DNA of 8,570 nt. It comes from Candidatus Anaerobutyricum stercoripullorum. GTDB lineage: Bacteria > Bacillota > Clostridia > Lachnospirales > Lachnospiraceae. Below the pieces are notes generated by a model. That model was given only the letters and a program-made list of their open reading frames with translations, did not search any database and had not been told where the DNA came from. The translations under genes were made by a program, and so were the position numbers. Location: NCBI GenBank assembly GCA_019114885.1, contig DXEQ01000305.1, positions 1 through 8,570 on the forward strand, given 5' to 3'. Below are positions 1-5,569 of the stretch, piece after piece. Each line of letters begins with the position of its first letter. Within the stretch, counting starts at the first letter, position 1.

Positions 1-152
1 AGCAGGAAGAGCTCGGTCTGGTACAGCTTACATTTAAAGAAGCGGCGATCAGCGAGAAGGCGGCGCTGCTGATGCAGTCCTTTGATTTGGGAGTACATTC
101 TGTTGCCGAAGAGTATGATACCTGGTTAAAAGTTATAACGAAGGAGGTGTAA
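1..152 (+). CDS. prp: Ribosomal-processing cysteine protease Prp, C-terminal part (5' end outside window)
   Basis: Only the last 49 codons are present, read from base 3 to the TAA at 150-152. The visible tail (LVQLTFKEAA near the start, then a helix with LLMQSFDLGVHSVAEEY and a final WLKV) matches the C-terminal end of the Prp/YsxB family as I know it. Prp removes the short N-terminal extension of ribosomal protein L27 in Firmicutes and related bacteria. The catalytic His and Cys lie upstream and cannot be checked. The identification is supported by the next gene, rpmA, which starts 5 bases after this stop and encodes an L27 with the Prp cleavage motif; the usual order is rplU-prp-rpmA. The rpmA Shine-Dalgarno (aaggaggtg, 141-149) lies within the last codons of prp, so the two are probably translationally coupled. 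Confidence 0.85.
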   Translation, partial: QEELGLVQLTFKEAAISEKAALLMQSFDLGVHSVAEEYDTWLKVITKEV

Positions 153-157
153 CGACC

Positions 158-439
158 ATGATGAAAATGAACCTTCAGTTTTTCGCACATAAAAAGGGTG
201 TTGGTTCCACAAAGAACGGACGTGACTCCGAGTCCAAGAGACTGGGTGCGAAGAGAGCAGACGGACAGTTTGTGAAAGCTGGCAATATTCTTTACAGACA
301 GCGTGGAACAAAGATTCATCCAGGCGTTAACGTAGGACGCGGTGGTGATGACACATTATTTGCATTAGTAGATGGTGTGGTTCGTTTCGAGAGAAAAGGC
401 AGAGATAAAAAACAGTGCTCTGTATATCCGGTAGCATAG
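158..439 (+). CDS. rpmA: 50S ribosomal protein L27 with Prp-cleavable N-terminal extension
   Basis: The 93-aa product is L27, a large-subunit protein whose N terminus reaches toward the peptidyl-transferase centre. The family core is plain: KKGVGSTKNGRDSESKRLG, then GQFVKAGNILYRQRGTKIHPG, NVGRGGDDTLFA and FERKGRDKK. The N terminus MMKMNLQFF followed by AHKKG is the Firmicutes-type extension. By analogy with the Staphylococcus aureus protein, Prp would cut between Phe9 and Ala10 and expose the mature N terminus. The ATG at 158 is preferred over those at 161 and 167 because the Shine-Dalgarno at 141-149 is 8 nt away and because it gives the usual nine-residue extension. It lies directly downstream of prp and is followed by a strong terminator. 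Confidence 0.97.
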   Translation: MMKMNLQFFAHKKGVGSTKNGRDSESKRLGAKRADGQFVKAGNILYRQRGTKIHPGVNVGRGGDDTLFALVDGVVRFERKGRDKKQCSVYPVA

Positions 440-456
440 TGATATCTTGTGTATTG

Positions 457-494
457 GCGGCTTCAAAGGCAACAATTTGAAGCCGCTTTCTTTA
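457..494 (+). terminator. Rho-independent terminator after rpmA
   Basis: A perfect 11-bp stem (gcggcttcaaa at 457-467 and tttgaagccgc at 476-486) encloses an 8-nt loop and is followed by a T-rich stretch (tttctttat). It begins 17 bases after the rpmA stop and should end the rplU-prp-rpmA transcript. Confidence 0.9.
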
Positions 495-523
495 TGCGAT
501 ATAACAATTCGGCCTGACGCCCT

Positions 524-551
524 TTGAGGCAGCGGGCAGCGTTTCTATTTT
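524..551 (+). promoter_or_regulatory. Weak candidate promoter for the obgE operon
   Basis: TTGAGG (524-529) and TATTTT (546-551) are separated by 16 bp. Each matches the sigma-A consensus at four of six positions. A promoter is expected somewhere in 495-589, because a terminator closes the upstream unit and obgE starts a new one. This is only the best-looking pair; the A/T-rich run at 555-565 is another possible -10 region without a good -35. Confidence 0.25.
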
Positions 552-589
552 TTCATATATATAACAGACAGAAAGGATGTGTATCATCA

Positions 590-1879
590 ATGTTTGCAGA
601 CCGTGCGCGCATTTTTATCCGTTCCGGCAAAGGCGGGGACGGGCATGTCAGCTTTCGGAGAGAATTATACGTCCCGGATGGCGGCCCTGACGGCGGGGAC
701 GGCGGCAAAGGCGGAGATCTGATCTTCGTCGTGGATCCGGGTCTGAATACTCTCGTGGACTTTCGTCATAAAAGAAAATATTGTGCCGGAGACGGCAAAG
801 AAGGCTCCAAGCGCCGCTGCAGTGGCGCAAGCGGAGAAGATATGATCCTCAAGGTGCCGGCGGGAACCGTCATCAAAGACGCGGAGACCGGCAAGGTGAT
901 CCTGGATATGTCCAATCGGACGGAACCGGTGGTACTCTTAAAGGGGGGCCGCGGCGGCAAGGGGAATACCCACTATGCCACTGCCACCATGCAGGCGCCG
1001 AAGTACGCACAGCCGGGACAGGAAGCGAAAGAGCTCTGGGTGGATCTGGAGCTTAAGGTGATCGCAGATGTGGGACTGGTGGGATTCCCGAATGTGGGCA
1101 AGTCCACCTTCCTCTCCCGTGTCACCAATGCCAGACCAAAAATCGCCAACTATCACTTCACCACCCTGAATCCAAATCTGGGCGTGGTAGACCTGGCGGA
1201 AGGCGCCGGTTTTGTCATCGCCGATATCCCGGGCATCATCGAGGGCGCTTCCGAGGGCGTCGGACTGGGACTGGAGTTCCTTCGCCATATTGAAAGAACC
1301 AAAGTGATGATTCACATGGTGGACGCCGCTTCTGTGGAAGGCAGGGATCCTATCGCCGATATCAGGGCAATCAATCAGGAACTGGCCGCCTACAATCCGG
1401 AGCTGGCAAAGAGACCGCAGGTCATTGCCGCCAATAAGATCGACGCCATGACGGAGGAAGACTGTCAGGTCATTGTGGAGATGCTGGAAGAAGAATTCGG
1501 TTCGCAGGGTATTCGGGTGTTCCCGATCTCCGCCGTCAGCGGAAAAGGCGTGAAAGAGCTTCTGTGGCACGTACACGGGCTTCTTAAAGAACTGCCGGAA
1601 GAGCCGGTGGAGTTTGAGCAGGAATATTTCTTTGAATTGCAGAAAGAAGAACCGACGGAATCCATCGTGGTGGCCGAGGCGGAGCCGGGCGTCTTTACGG
1701 TGGAAGGACCGAAGGTGGAGCGAATGCTCGGCTACACCAACCTGGAATCTGAAAAAGGTTTTGAATTCTTCCAGAAGTTCATGAAAGAGAACGGTGTTCT
1801 CGAACGCCTGGAGGAGCTTGGCATCGAGGAAGGCGACACCGTACGCCTGTATAACCTGGAGTTTGATTACTATAAATAA
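590..1879 (+). CDS. obgE: Obg family GTPase (ribosome assembly / stress)
   Basis: The 429-aa product is a full-length Obg, an essential GTPase that binds the 50S subunit and acts in late ribosome assembly and stringent-type control. Domains in order: the glycine-rich Obg fold (about 1-159, with repeated GGDGG/GGKGG turns), the G domain (about 160-335) and the C-terminal OCT domain (about 350-426, PGVFTVEGPKVERML). G motifs seen: G1 GFPNVGKST 165-173, switch threonines TT 191-192, G3 DIPG 212-215, G4 NKID 282-285, G5 SAVSGKG 314-320. The reading frame stays open to a TTG at 524, but the start was set at ATG 590 because MFADRARIFI is the family N terminus. The Shine-Dalgarno (gaaagga, 571-577) is 12 nt away, longer than usual. 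It is the first gene of the operon running to rsfS. Confidence 0.97.
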   Translation: MFADRARIFIRSGKGGDGHVSFRRELYVPDGGPDGGDGGKGGDLIFVVDPGLNTLVDFRHKRKYCAGDGKEGSKRRCSGASGEDMILKVPAGTVIKDAETGKVILDMSNRTEPVVLLKGGRGGKGNTHYATATMQAPKYAQPGQEAKELWVDLELKVIADVGLVGFPNVGKSTFLSRVTNARPKIANYHFTTLNPNLGVVDLAEGAGFVIADIPGIIEGASEGVGLGLEFLRHIERTKVMIHMVDAASVEGRDPIADIRAINQELAAYNPELAKRPQVIAANKIDAMTEEDCQVIVEMLEEEFGSQGIRVFPISAVSGKGVKELLWHVHGLLKELPEEPVEFEQEYFFELQKEEPTESIVVAEAEPGVFTVEGPKVERMLGYTNLESEKGFEFFQKFMKENGVLERLEELGIEEGDTVRLYNLEFDYYK

Positions 1880-1889
1880 GGAGAATATT

Positions 1890-2177
1890 ATGACGACAAA
1901 ACAGAGAGCCTATCTGAAAGGGCTGGCCATGACCATGGACCCGATCATCCAGATCGGCAAGTCATCCCTGACGCCGGAGGTCATCGAGGCGGTCCGGGAG
2001 GCCATCGACAAAAGAGAACTGATCAAAATTTCCGTTTTAAAAAACTGCTTTGATGATCCGAGGGAACTGGCACAGATCGTGGCAGAGCGGACCCACTCCG
2101 AGGTCGTGCAGGTCATCGGCAAAAAAATCGTATTGTATAAACAGGCAAAGGAAAACAGCAAGATCACTCTGCCGTAA
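1890..2177 (+). CDS. yhbY: YhbY-type CRM-domain RNA-binding protein
   Basis: The 95-aa product is a single CRS1-YhbY (CRM) domain, a small basic RNA-binding fold associated with pre-50S particles. The start TTKQRAYLKGLA, the central DPIIQIGKSSLTPEVIEAV, then RELIKISVLKN and the ending VVQVIGKKIVLYK match the family. An oddity is the loop at residues 23-26, GKSS, where many members have a GxxG sequence such as GKGG; the last Gly is Ser here. The start ATG has AAGGAG at 1878-1883, overlapping the obgE stop codon, with 6-nt spacing, so translation is probably coupled to obgE. Pairing with Obg and RsfS fits a ribosome-biogenesis role. Confidence 0.92.
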   Translation: MTTKQRAYLKGLAMTMDPIIQIGKSSLTPEVIEAVREAIDKRELIKISVLKNCFDDPRELAQIVAERTHSEVVQVIGKKIVLYKQAKENSKITLP

Positions 2178-2191
2178 ACGGGAGGTTGTAT

Positions 2192-2854
2192 ATGCACAGG
2201 CAACGAAAAGTCGGCATTATGGGCGGAACATTCAATCCCATCCATTTCGGCCATCTGCTGCTGGGAGAGACTGCATATCAGCAGTTCGCTCTGGATGAGG
2301 TGCTGTTCATGCCCACAAAGAATCCGTATTATAAAAAACTGTCCAACTCCGTCACGGAGGAGGACCGGGTAAAGATGGTGCAGCTTGCCATAAAAGATAA
2401 CTCCCATTTTACGTTCTCCGGCGAGGAACTTGACCGGGAGGGAACGACATACACGGTGGAGACTCTCAGGGATCTGACTAAGAGGAACCCGGACTGTGAC
2501 TATTATTTCATCATGGGCGCGGATTCTCTCTATCACATCGAGTCCTGGAAAGATACGGCGCAGGTTCTTAAGATGGCTGTCATCCTTGTGGCCGGCAGAG
2601 GCGATCTGTCCAGTTCCCTGAACAGTCAGATCGAGTATATCGAGAACAAATACGATGCATCTATTCATTTTCTGAACTCGCCCAGTCTGCAGATATCTTC
2701 CAACGATATCCGGAGACGGGTACAGACGGGGGAGAGTATCCGTTATCTTCTTCCGCGGGATGTGGAAGATTATATTTACGAACATGGACTTTACCGGGAG
2801 GATAAAAATGAATCGGGAAGAGATCAAAAAGGACTTAAAGAACCTGTTATCTGA
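2192..2854 (+). CDS. nadD: Nicotinate-nucleotide adenylyltransferase
   Basis: The 220-aa cytoplasmic enzyme transfers AMP from ATP to nicotinate mononucleotide, giving deamido-NAD in NAD synthesis. The nucleotidyltransferase signature GTFNPIHFGH is at residues 12-21, with the HxGH motif His18-His21. A FIMGADSLYHIESWK block lies near 106-120, and the C-terminal ISSNDIRRRV motif starts at residue 168 (the usual ISSTxIR, with N in place of T). The start was set at ATG 2192, 6 nt after GGGAGG (2180-2185), rather than the in-frame TTG at 2186 that overlaps the ribosome binding site. The family core ends near HGLY at about residue 201. The last 19 residues are an extension encoded where nadD overlaps yqeK by 47 bp. 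Confidence 0.95.
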   Translation: MHRQRKVGIMGGTFNPIHFGHLLLGETAYQQFALDEVLFMPTKNPYYKKLSNSVTEEDRVKMVQLAIKDNSHFTFSGEELDREGTTYTVETLRDLTKRNPDCDYYFIMGADSLYHIESWKDTAQVLKMAVILVAGRGDLSSSLNSQIEYIENKYDASIHFLNSPSLQISSNDIRRRVQTGESIRYLLPRDVEDYIYEHGLYREDKNESGRDQKGLKEPVI

Positions 2855-3392
2855 GAAACGTTTTGAACACACCCTGGGTGTGGAATATACATCGGCCTGT
2901 CTTGCCATGCGTTACGGAGCGGATATGGAGAAGGCCAGAATGGCGGGACTTCTGCATGACTGCGCCAAGTATCTGTCCGCCGAGGACAAGATCTCCTGCA
3001 GCAAAAAGTACGGTATGCCCATCTCCGATTATGAGAGAAAGAATCCGGAGCTTCTGCACGCCAAATTGGGCGCGTGTTTCGCCAATCTGAAATACGGCGT
3101 CGCTGATCCGGAGATCCTGTCCGCCATCACCTGGCACACAACGGGCAAGCCGGATATGTCCCTTTTAGACAAGATTGTCTATGTGGCGGATTATCTGGAA
3201 CCCAACCGGAATCAGGCGCCGAATCTTGCGGAAGTGCGGGAACTGGCCTTTAAGGACCTGGATGAATGTCTCTGCCAGATTCTTGAAGACAGTATCAAAT
3301 ACCTGTCCAACAAAAAAAGTACGACGGATCCCATGACACAGCGCACATGGGAATATTACAGAATATACAGAATGCATAATCAGGAGGTATAA
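2808..3392 (+). CDS. yqeK: YqeK-type HD-domain hydrolase (symmetrical Ap4A hydrolase family)
   Basis: The 194-aa product belongs to the YqeK family of HD-domain proteins, characterised members of which split diadenosine tetraphosphate into two ADP. Likely metal-binding residues are visible: His21 (RFEHTLGV), the HD pair His50-Asp51 (GLLHDCAKYL), His84 (LLHAKLG), His110 (ITWHTTG) and Asp128 (YVADYLEPNR). The start ATG at 2808 lies inside nadD; its Shine-Dalgarno GGGAGG (2796-2801) is also inside nadD, with 6-nt spacing. The overlap suggests translational coupling with nadD, and this gene order is common in Firmicutes. An upstream in-frame ATG at 2760 was rejected because it would add residues outside the family and has no ribosome binding site. 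Confidence 0.93.
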   Translation: MNREEIKKDLKNLLSEKRFEHTLGVEYTSACLAMRYGADMEKARMAGLLHDCAKYLSAEDKISCSKKYGMPISDYERKNPELLHAKLGACFANLKYGVADPEILSAITWHTTGKPDMSLLDKIVYVADYLEPNRNQAPNLAEVRELAFKDLDECLCQILEDSIKYLSNKKSTTDPMTQRTWEYYRIYRMHNQEV

Positions 3393-3394
3393 CA

Positions 3395-3751
3395 GTGGAA
3401 GAATCAAAAAAGATGGCGCAGATCGCCATAGATGCTCTTGAGGATAAAAAGGCGGAGAATATCTCCATCCTGGACATCAGCGGCATTTCCGTGCTGGCAG
3501 ATTATTTTATCATCGCCAACGGAAACAACCGCAATCAGGTCCAGGCCATGGCTGACAGCGTGGAGGAAGCGCTGGGAAGAGCCGGTTACGAACCGAAACA
3601 GATCGAGGGATATCAGACGGCCAACTGGATCCTGATGGATTACAAGGACGTCATCGTTCATGTTTTCGGAAAAGAGGACCGCGGCTTTTACGATCTGGAA
3701 CGGATCTGGCGGGATGGAAAACCGGTAACGAGAGAAGACCTGCAGCGTTAG
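3395..3751 (+). CDS. rsfS: Ribosome silencing factor RsfS
   Basis: The 118-aa product is RsfS (YbeB/Iojap family), which binds uL14 on the 50S subunit and blocks subunit joining, saving energy in starvation. Family blocks: ILDISGISVLADYFIIANG (25-43), WILMDYKDVIVHVF (78-91) and FYDLERIW (98-105). Translation starts at GTG 3395, 7 nt after AGGAGG (3382-3387), only 2 bases beyond the yqeK stop. It closes the obgE operon. The stop codon TAG at 3749-3751 lies in the loop of the terminator hairpin, so the last codons form the left stem arm. Many Firmicutes carry a LytR-type gene beside yqeK/rsfS; none is present here. Confidence 0.96.
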   Translation: MEESKKMAQIAIDALEDKKAENISILDISGISVLADYFIIANGNNRNQVQAMADSVEEALGRAGYEPKQIEGYQTANWILMDYKDVIVHVFGKEDRGFYDLERIWRDGKPVTREDLQR

Positions 3752-3771
3752 TGCTGCGGGCTTTTTCTTTT
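3739..3771 (+). terminator. Rho-independent terminator overlapping the rsfS 3' end
   Basis: An 8-bp stem (cctgcagc 3739-3746 and gctgcggg 3753-3760, one G-U pair) has a 6-nt loop holding the rsfS stop codon and is followed by ctttttctttt (3761-3771). It should end the obgE-rsfS operon, possibly less efficiently while ribosomes are finishing rsfS. Confidence 0.85.
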
Positions 3772-3798
3772 CATACTTATTTCACAAAACTGTAAGAT
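3770..3798 (+). promoter_or_regulatory. Weak candidate promoter for the DUF5685-chaperone cluster
   Basis: TTCATA (3770-3775) and TAAGAT (3793-3798) are separated by 17 bp, each with four of six consensus matches. A second possible -10, TATGAT at 3807-3812, has only TTCACA at a 20-bp spacing. A start near 3805 would give a leader of about 75 nt before the first gene. No CIRCE-type inverted repeat (TTAGCACTC/GAGTGCTAA) was seen, so HrcA control is not indicated. Confidence 0.25.
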
Positions 3799-3837
3799 TT
3801 TTTTACTATGATTTTTTTCGAAGTTTAGGTACAGTTT
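3787..3837. repeat. 8-bp inverted repeat in the cluster's upstream region
   Basis: aaactgta (3787-3794) and tacagttt (3830-3837) are perfect reverse complements, 35 bp apart, in the A/T-rich gap upstream of the DUF5685 gene. The arms flank a possible -10 hexamer (TATGAT, 3807-3812), so the pair could be an operator or a long-loop hairpin. In such A/T-rich sequence, chance is also possible. Confidence 0.35.
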
Positions 3838-3846
3838 ACTTTGATA

Positions 3847-3862
3847 TCGTTTAATGAAACGA
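3847..3862. promoter_or_regulatory. Short palindrome just upstream of the DUF5685 ribosome binding site
   Basis: TCGTTTAATGAAACGA is a 6-bp perfect inverted repeat with a 4-nt centre. It ends 4 bases before the Shine-Dalgarno. It could be a small mRNA hairpin or a protein-binding site. No regulator is identified. Confidence 0.35.
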
Positions 3863-3866
3863 ACAG

Positions 3867-3875
3867 AAAGGGGAG
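3867..3875 (+). promoter_or_regulatory. Ribosome binding site that points to a non-ATG start
   Basis: aaaggggag ends 6 nt before an ACG codon at 3882, which is where homologues have the ATG of MFGY. The first in-frame ATG (3948) is 72 nt further on and has no purine-rich site in front of it. Confidence 0.7.
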
Positions 3876-3881
3876 ATCATT

Positions 3882-4706
3882 ACGTTTGGATATATCATCT
3901 GCAATAAACAGGGGCTCTCTGAGACAGAGCTTAAACGGTATCAGCAAATGTACTGCGGTGTATGCCACAGCCTGCGGGACCGTTACGGGCAGCTTTCAAG
4001 ATTCTCTCTGAATTTTGACATGACCTTTCTCGCCCTGTTTCTGACCGCTCTTTACGAACCGCAGGAACGGACCGCTTTCTACCGCTGCCCTGCTCACCCT
4101 GTGAAAAAGCGGAGCTTTCTTTATAATAAATATATTGATTACGCGGCGGACATGACGGTGGCTCTTGCCTATTTCAAATGTATGGACGACTGGCAGGATG
4201 AGAAGAAACATTCCCGCCGTTTTTATGCAAAGCTTCTGGAAGAAAAATACGCGGAGGTAAAAAGCAGGTATCCAAAACAATGCGATACCATCGCCCGCAG
4301 TCTGGAGGCGTTGAGCGAGGTGGAACAAAACCACCCGGAGGAGGCGGATCTGGCGGTCAATCTGTCCGGGCAGATGCTCTCGGAAGTGTTTGTCTGTCAG
4401 GAAGATTTCTGGAGCGGAAGTCTGCGAAAGTTCGGGTTTGCTCTGGGACGTTTTATTTATCTGATGGACGCCTCCATGGACTATCAGAAGGATATGCGCA
4501 AGAAGAATTACAATCCTCTGGTCTACATGGAGAAAAAACCGGAGGAGATGGAAGAGATTCTGGCGACCTGCATCGGTCCGGCCGCAGACGAGTTTGAAAA
4601 GCTTCCCATCGTGGAGGATGAACATCTCATAAGAAATGTTCTTTACGGAGGCGTGTGGCAGAAATATTATGCGAAGTTCAGAGGAAAGGAGACCAGACAT
4701 GGTTGA
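3882..4706 (+). CDS. DUF5685-family protein, apparent ACG start, isoprenoid-synthase-like Asp motifs
   Basis: Read from ACG 3882, the 274-aa product begins (M)FGYIICNKQGLSE and continues YQQMYCGVCHSL, the N terminus I know for DUF5685 proteins of Lachnospiraceae. In-frame sequence upstream holds no ATG, GTG or TTG before a stop at 3855; ATT at 3879 is possible but only 3 nt from the Shine-Dalgarno. Starting at ATG 3948 would lose 22 conserved residues. Visible features: Cys25 and Cys28 (CGVC), Cys69 and His72 (CPAH), DDWQDE at 102-107, and Asp196, Asp200 and Asp204 in DASMDYQKD followed by YNP at 210-212. The two Asp-rich sites and their helical settings resemble squalene/phytoene synthases; this is inference, and no enzyme activity is established. 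No signal peptide is seen. The gene overlaps the next one by 8 bp, which suggests coupled translation with the J-protein. Confidence 0.8.
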   Translation, partial: TFGYIICNKQGLSETELKRYQQMYCGVCHSLRDRYGQLSRFSLNFDMTFLALFLTALYEPQERTAFYRCPAHPVKKRSFLYNKYIDYAADMTVALAYFKCMDDWQDEKKHSRRFYAKLLEEKYAEVKSRYPKQCDTIARSLEALSEVEQNHPEEADLAVNLSGQMLSEVFVCQEDFWSGSLRKFGFALGRFIYLMDASMDYQKDMRKKNYNPLVYMEKKPEEMEEILATCIGPAADEFEKLPIVEDEHLIRNVLYGGVWQKYYAKFRGKETRHG

Positions 4707-5502
4707 TGATCCCTATAAGGTGCTCGGCATTTCCAGAGATGCCAGCAAAGAAGAGATAAAAAAGGCTTATCGGAAGATGGCCAAGAAATACCACCCGGAT
4801 CTGCATCCCAACGATCCGGAAGCCGCCCGGAAGATGAATGACATCAACGAAGCTTACGATATGATCAACAACCCGGAGAAGTATCAGCGGCAGCAGCGTG
4901 CATCCGGCGGCTATTCCGGGAGCACGGGTTCCTATGGAGGCGCTTACGGAAACGGCGGCGCGGGCAGCGGTTCAAATTATGGCGGGCAAAGATACAGCGG
5001 CCAGGATTACGGAAATCAGGGATATGGCGGCCGGCAGCAGTATGGCAATGGTCCATACGGCGGCTATGGTCCGTTTGATTTTGAAGATATCTTCGGCGGA
5101 TTCGGCAGGACGTATTACCGGCCGGCCGGTCCGACCGTACAGCCGGGTGACAGCATGGTCATCCGCCAGGCTGTGCAGGACATCAATGCCGGAAGATATG
5201 TTTACGCATTGCAGGGCCTGAATTCGGTGATCAGTTCCGAGCGGAACGCCCGCTGGTTTTATCTGAGTGCTTTGGCCAACTACGGACAGGGAAATACGAT
5301 CCTGGCCATGGAGCAGATCCAGCGCGCGGTGCAGATGGAACCGGGCAACGGTGTGTATCAGCAGACCATGCAGGTTATGCGGCAGTCCGGCAGCAGTTAC
5401 AACGAGACCGGCCAGGAATTTCAGCGGTATGCCGACGGCATGGGGCGCTTCTGCACCACATTTCTGATGCTGCAGTTCTGCTGTCTGTGCTGCCGGTGCT
5501 GA
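4699..5502 (+). CDS. Class C J-domain protein with Gly/Tyr-rich linker, TPR-like helices and Cys-rich tail
   Basis: The 267-aa product begins with a J domain (about 4-60; HPD at 32-34), the part that stimulates Hsp70 ATPase activity. Next is a low-complexity Gly/Tyr/Ser/Gln segment (about 69-125) and a DnaJ-like FEDIFGGFGR (128-137). A helical region (about 150-230) looks like two TPR units (GRYVYALQGLNSVI; ARWFYLSALANYGQGNTILAMEQIQRAVQMEP). The last 16 residues hold six cysteines (252, 261, 262, 264, 265, 267), ending CCLCCRC. DnaJ's zinc-finger and C-terminal domains are absent, so it is not housekeeping DnaJ. ATG 4699 follows AAAGGAG (4685-4691) by 7 nt. The DUF5685 gene overlaps its start, and an Hsp70, its likely partner, follows after 67 bp. 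Confidence 0.9.
   Translation: MVDDPYKVLGISRDASKEEIKKAYRKMAKKYHPDLHPNDPEAARKMNDINEAYDMINNPEKYQRQQRASGGYSGSTGSYGGAYGNGGAGSGSNYGGQRYSGQDYGNQGYGGRQQYGNGPYGGYGPFDFEDIFGGFGRTYYRPAGPTVQPGDSMVIRQAVQDINAGRYVYALQGLNSVISSERNARWFYLSALANYGQGNTILAMEQIQRAVQMEPGNGVYQQTMQVMRQSGSSYNETGQEFQRYADGMGRFCTTFLMLQFCCLCCRC
4906..5076 (+). repeat. Low-complexity Gly/Tyr-rich coding segment
   Basis: Degenerate ggc/gga-tat/tac units encode irregular GGY, YGG and YGN-type repeats in the J-protein linker (about residues 70-126). The repeats are not exact, so expansion by slippage is only a possibility. Such linkers are usually disordered and keep the J domain flexible relative to the C-terminal helices. Confidence 0.6.
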
Positions 5503-5569
5503 TGCGGTTCATGATACATTTTTTATACTGCATGATATGAATGAACAGGAAGGAAACGGAGGAGTATCC

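Noticed and set aside
194..202. N-terminal truncation of L27 by starting at the ATG at 167
   Set aside because: The Shine-Dalgarno spacing (17 nt) would be too long, and the extension typical of the group would be shortened.
1910..2908. Long minus-strand open frame (332 codons) opposite yhbY, nadD and yqeK
   Set aside because: It is antisense to three well-recognised genes and its translation shows no family motif. It is a codon-bias shadow.
3996..4700. Minus-strand open frame of 234 codons opposite the DUF5685 gene
   Set aside because: The plus-strand frame has family motifs and ribosome binding sites; the antisense product has neither.
5503..5569. Possible separate promoter for the Hsp70 gene (TATACT at 5524-5529)
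   Set aside because: No acceptable -35 lies 16-18 bp upstream, and no CIRCE or other heat-shock element is seen in the gap.
5537..5569. Earlier in-frame ATG for the Hsp70 gene
   Set aside because: It would place the strong GGAGGAG site inside the coding region and add 11 residues before the universal MSKIIGIDLG start.
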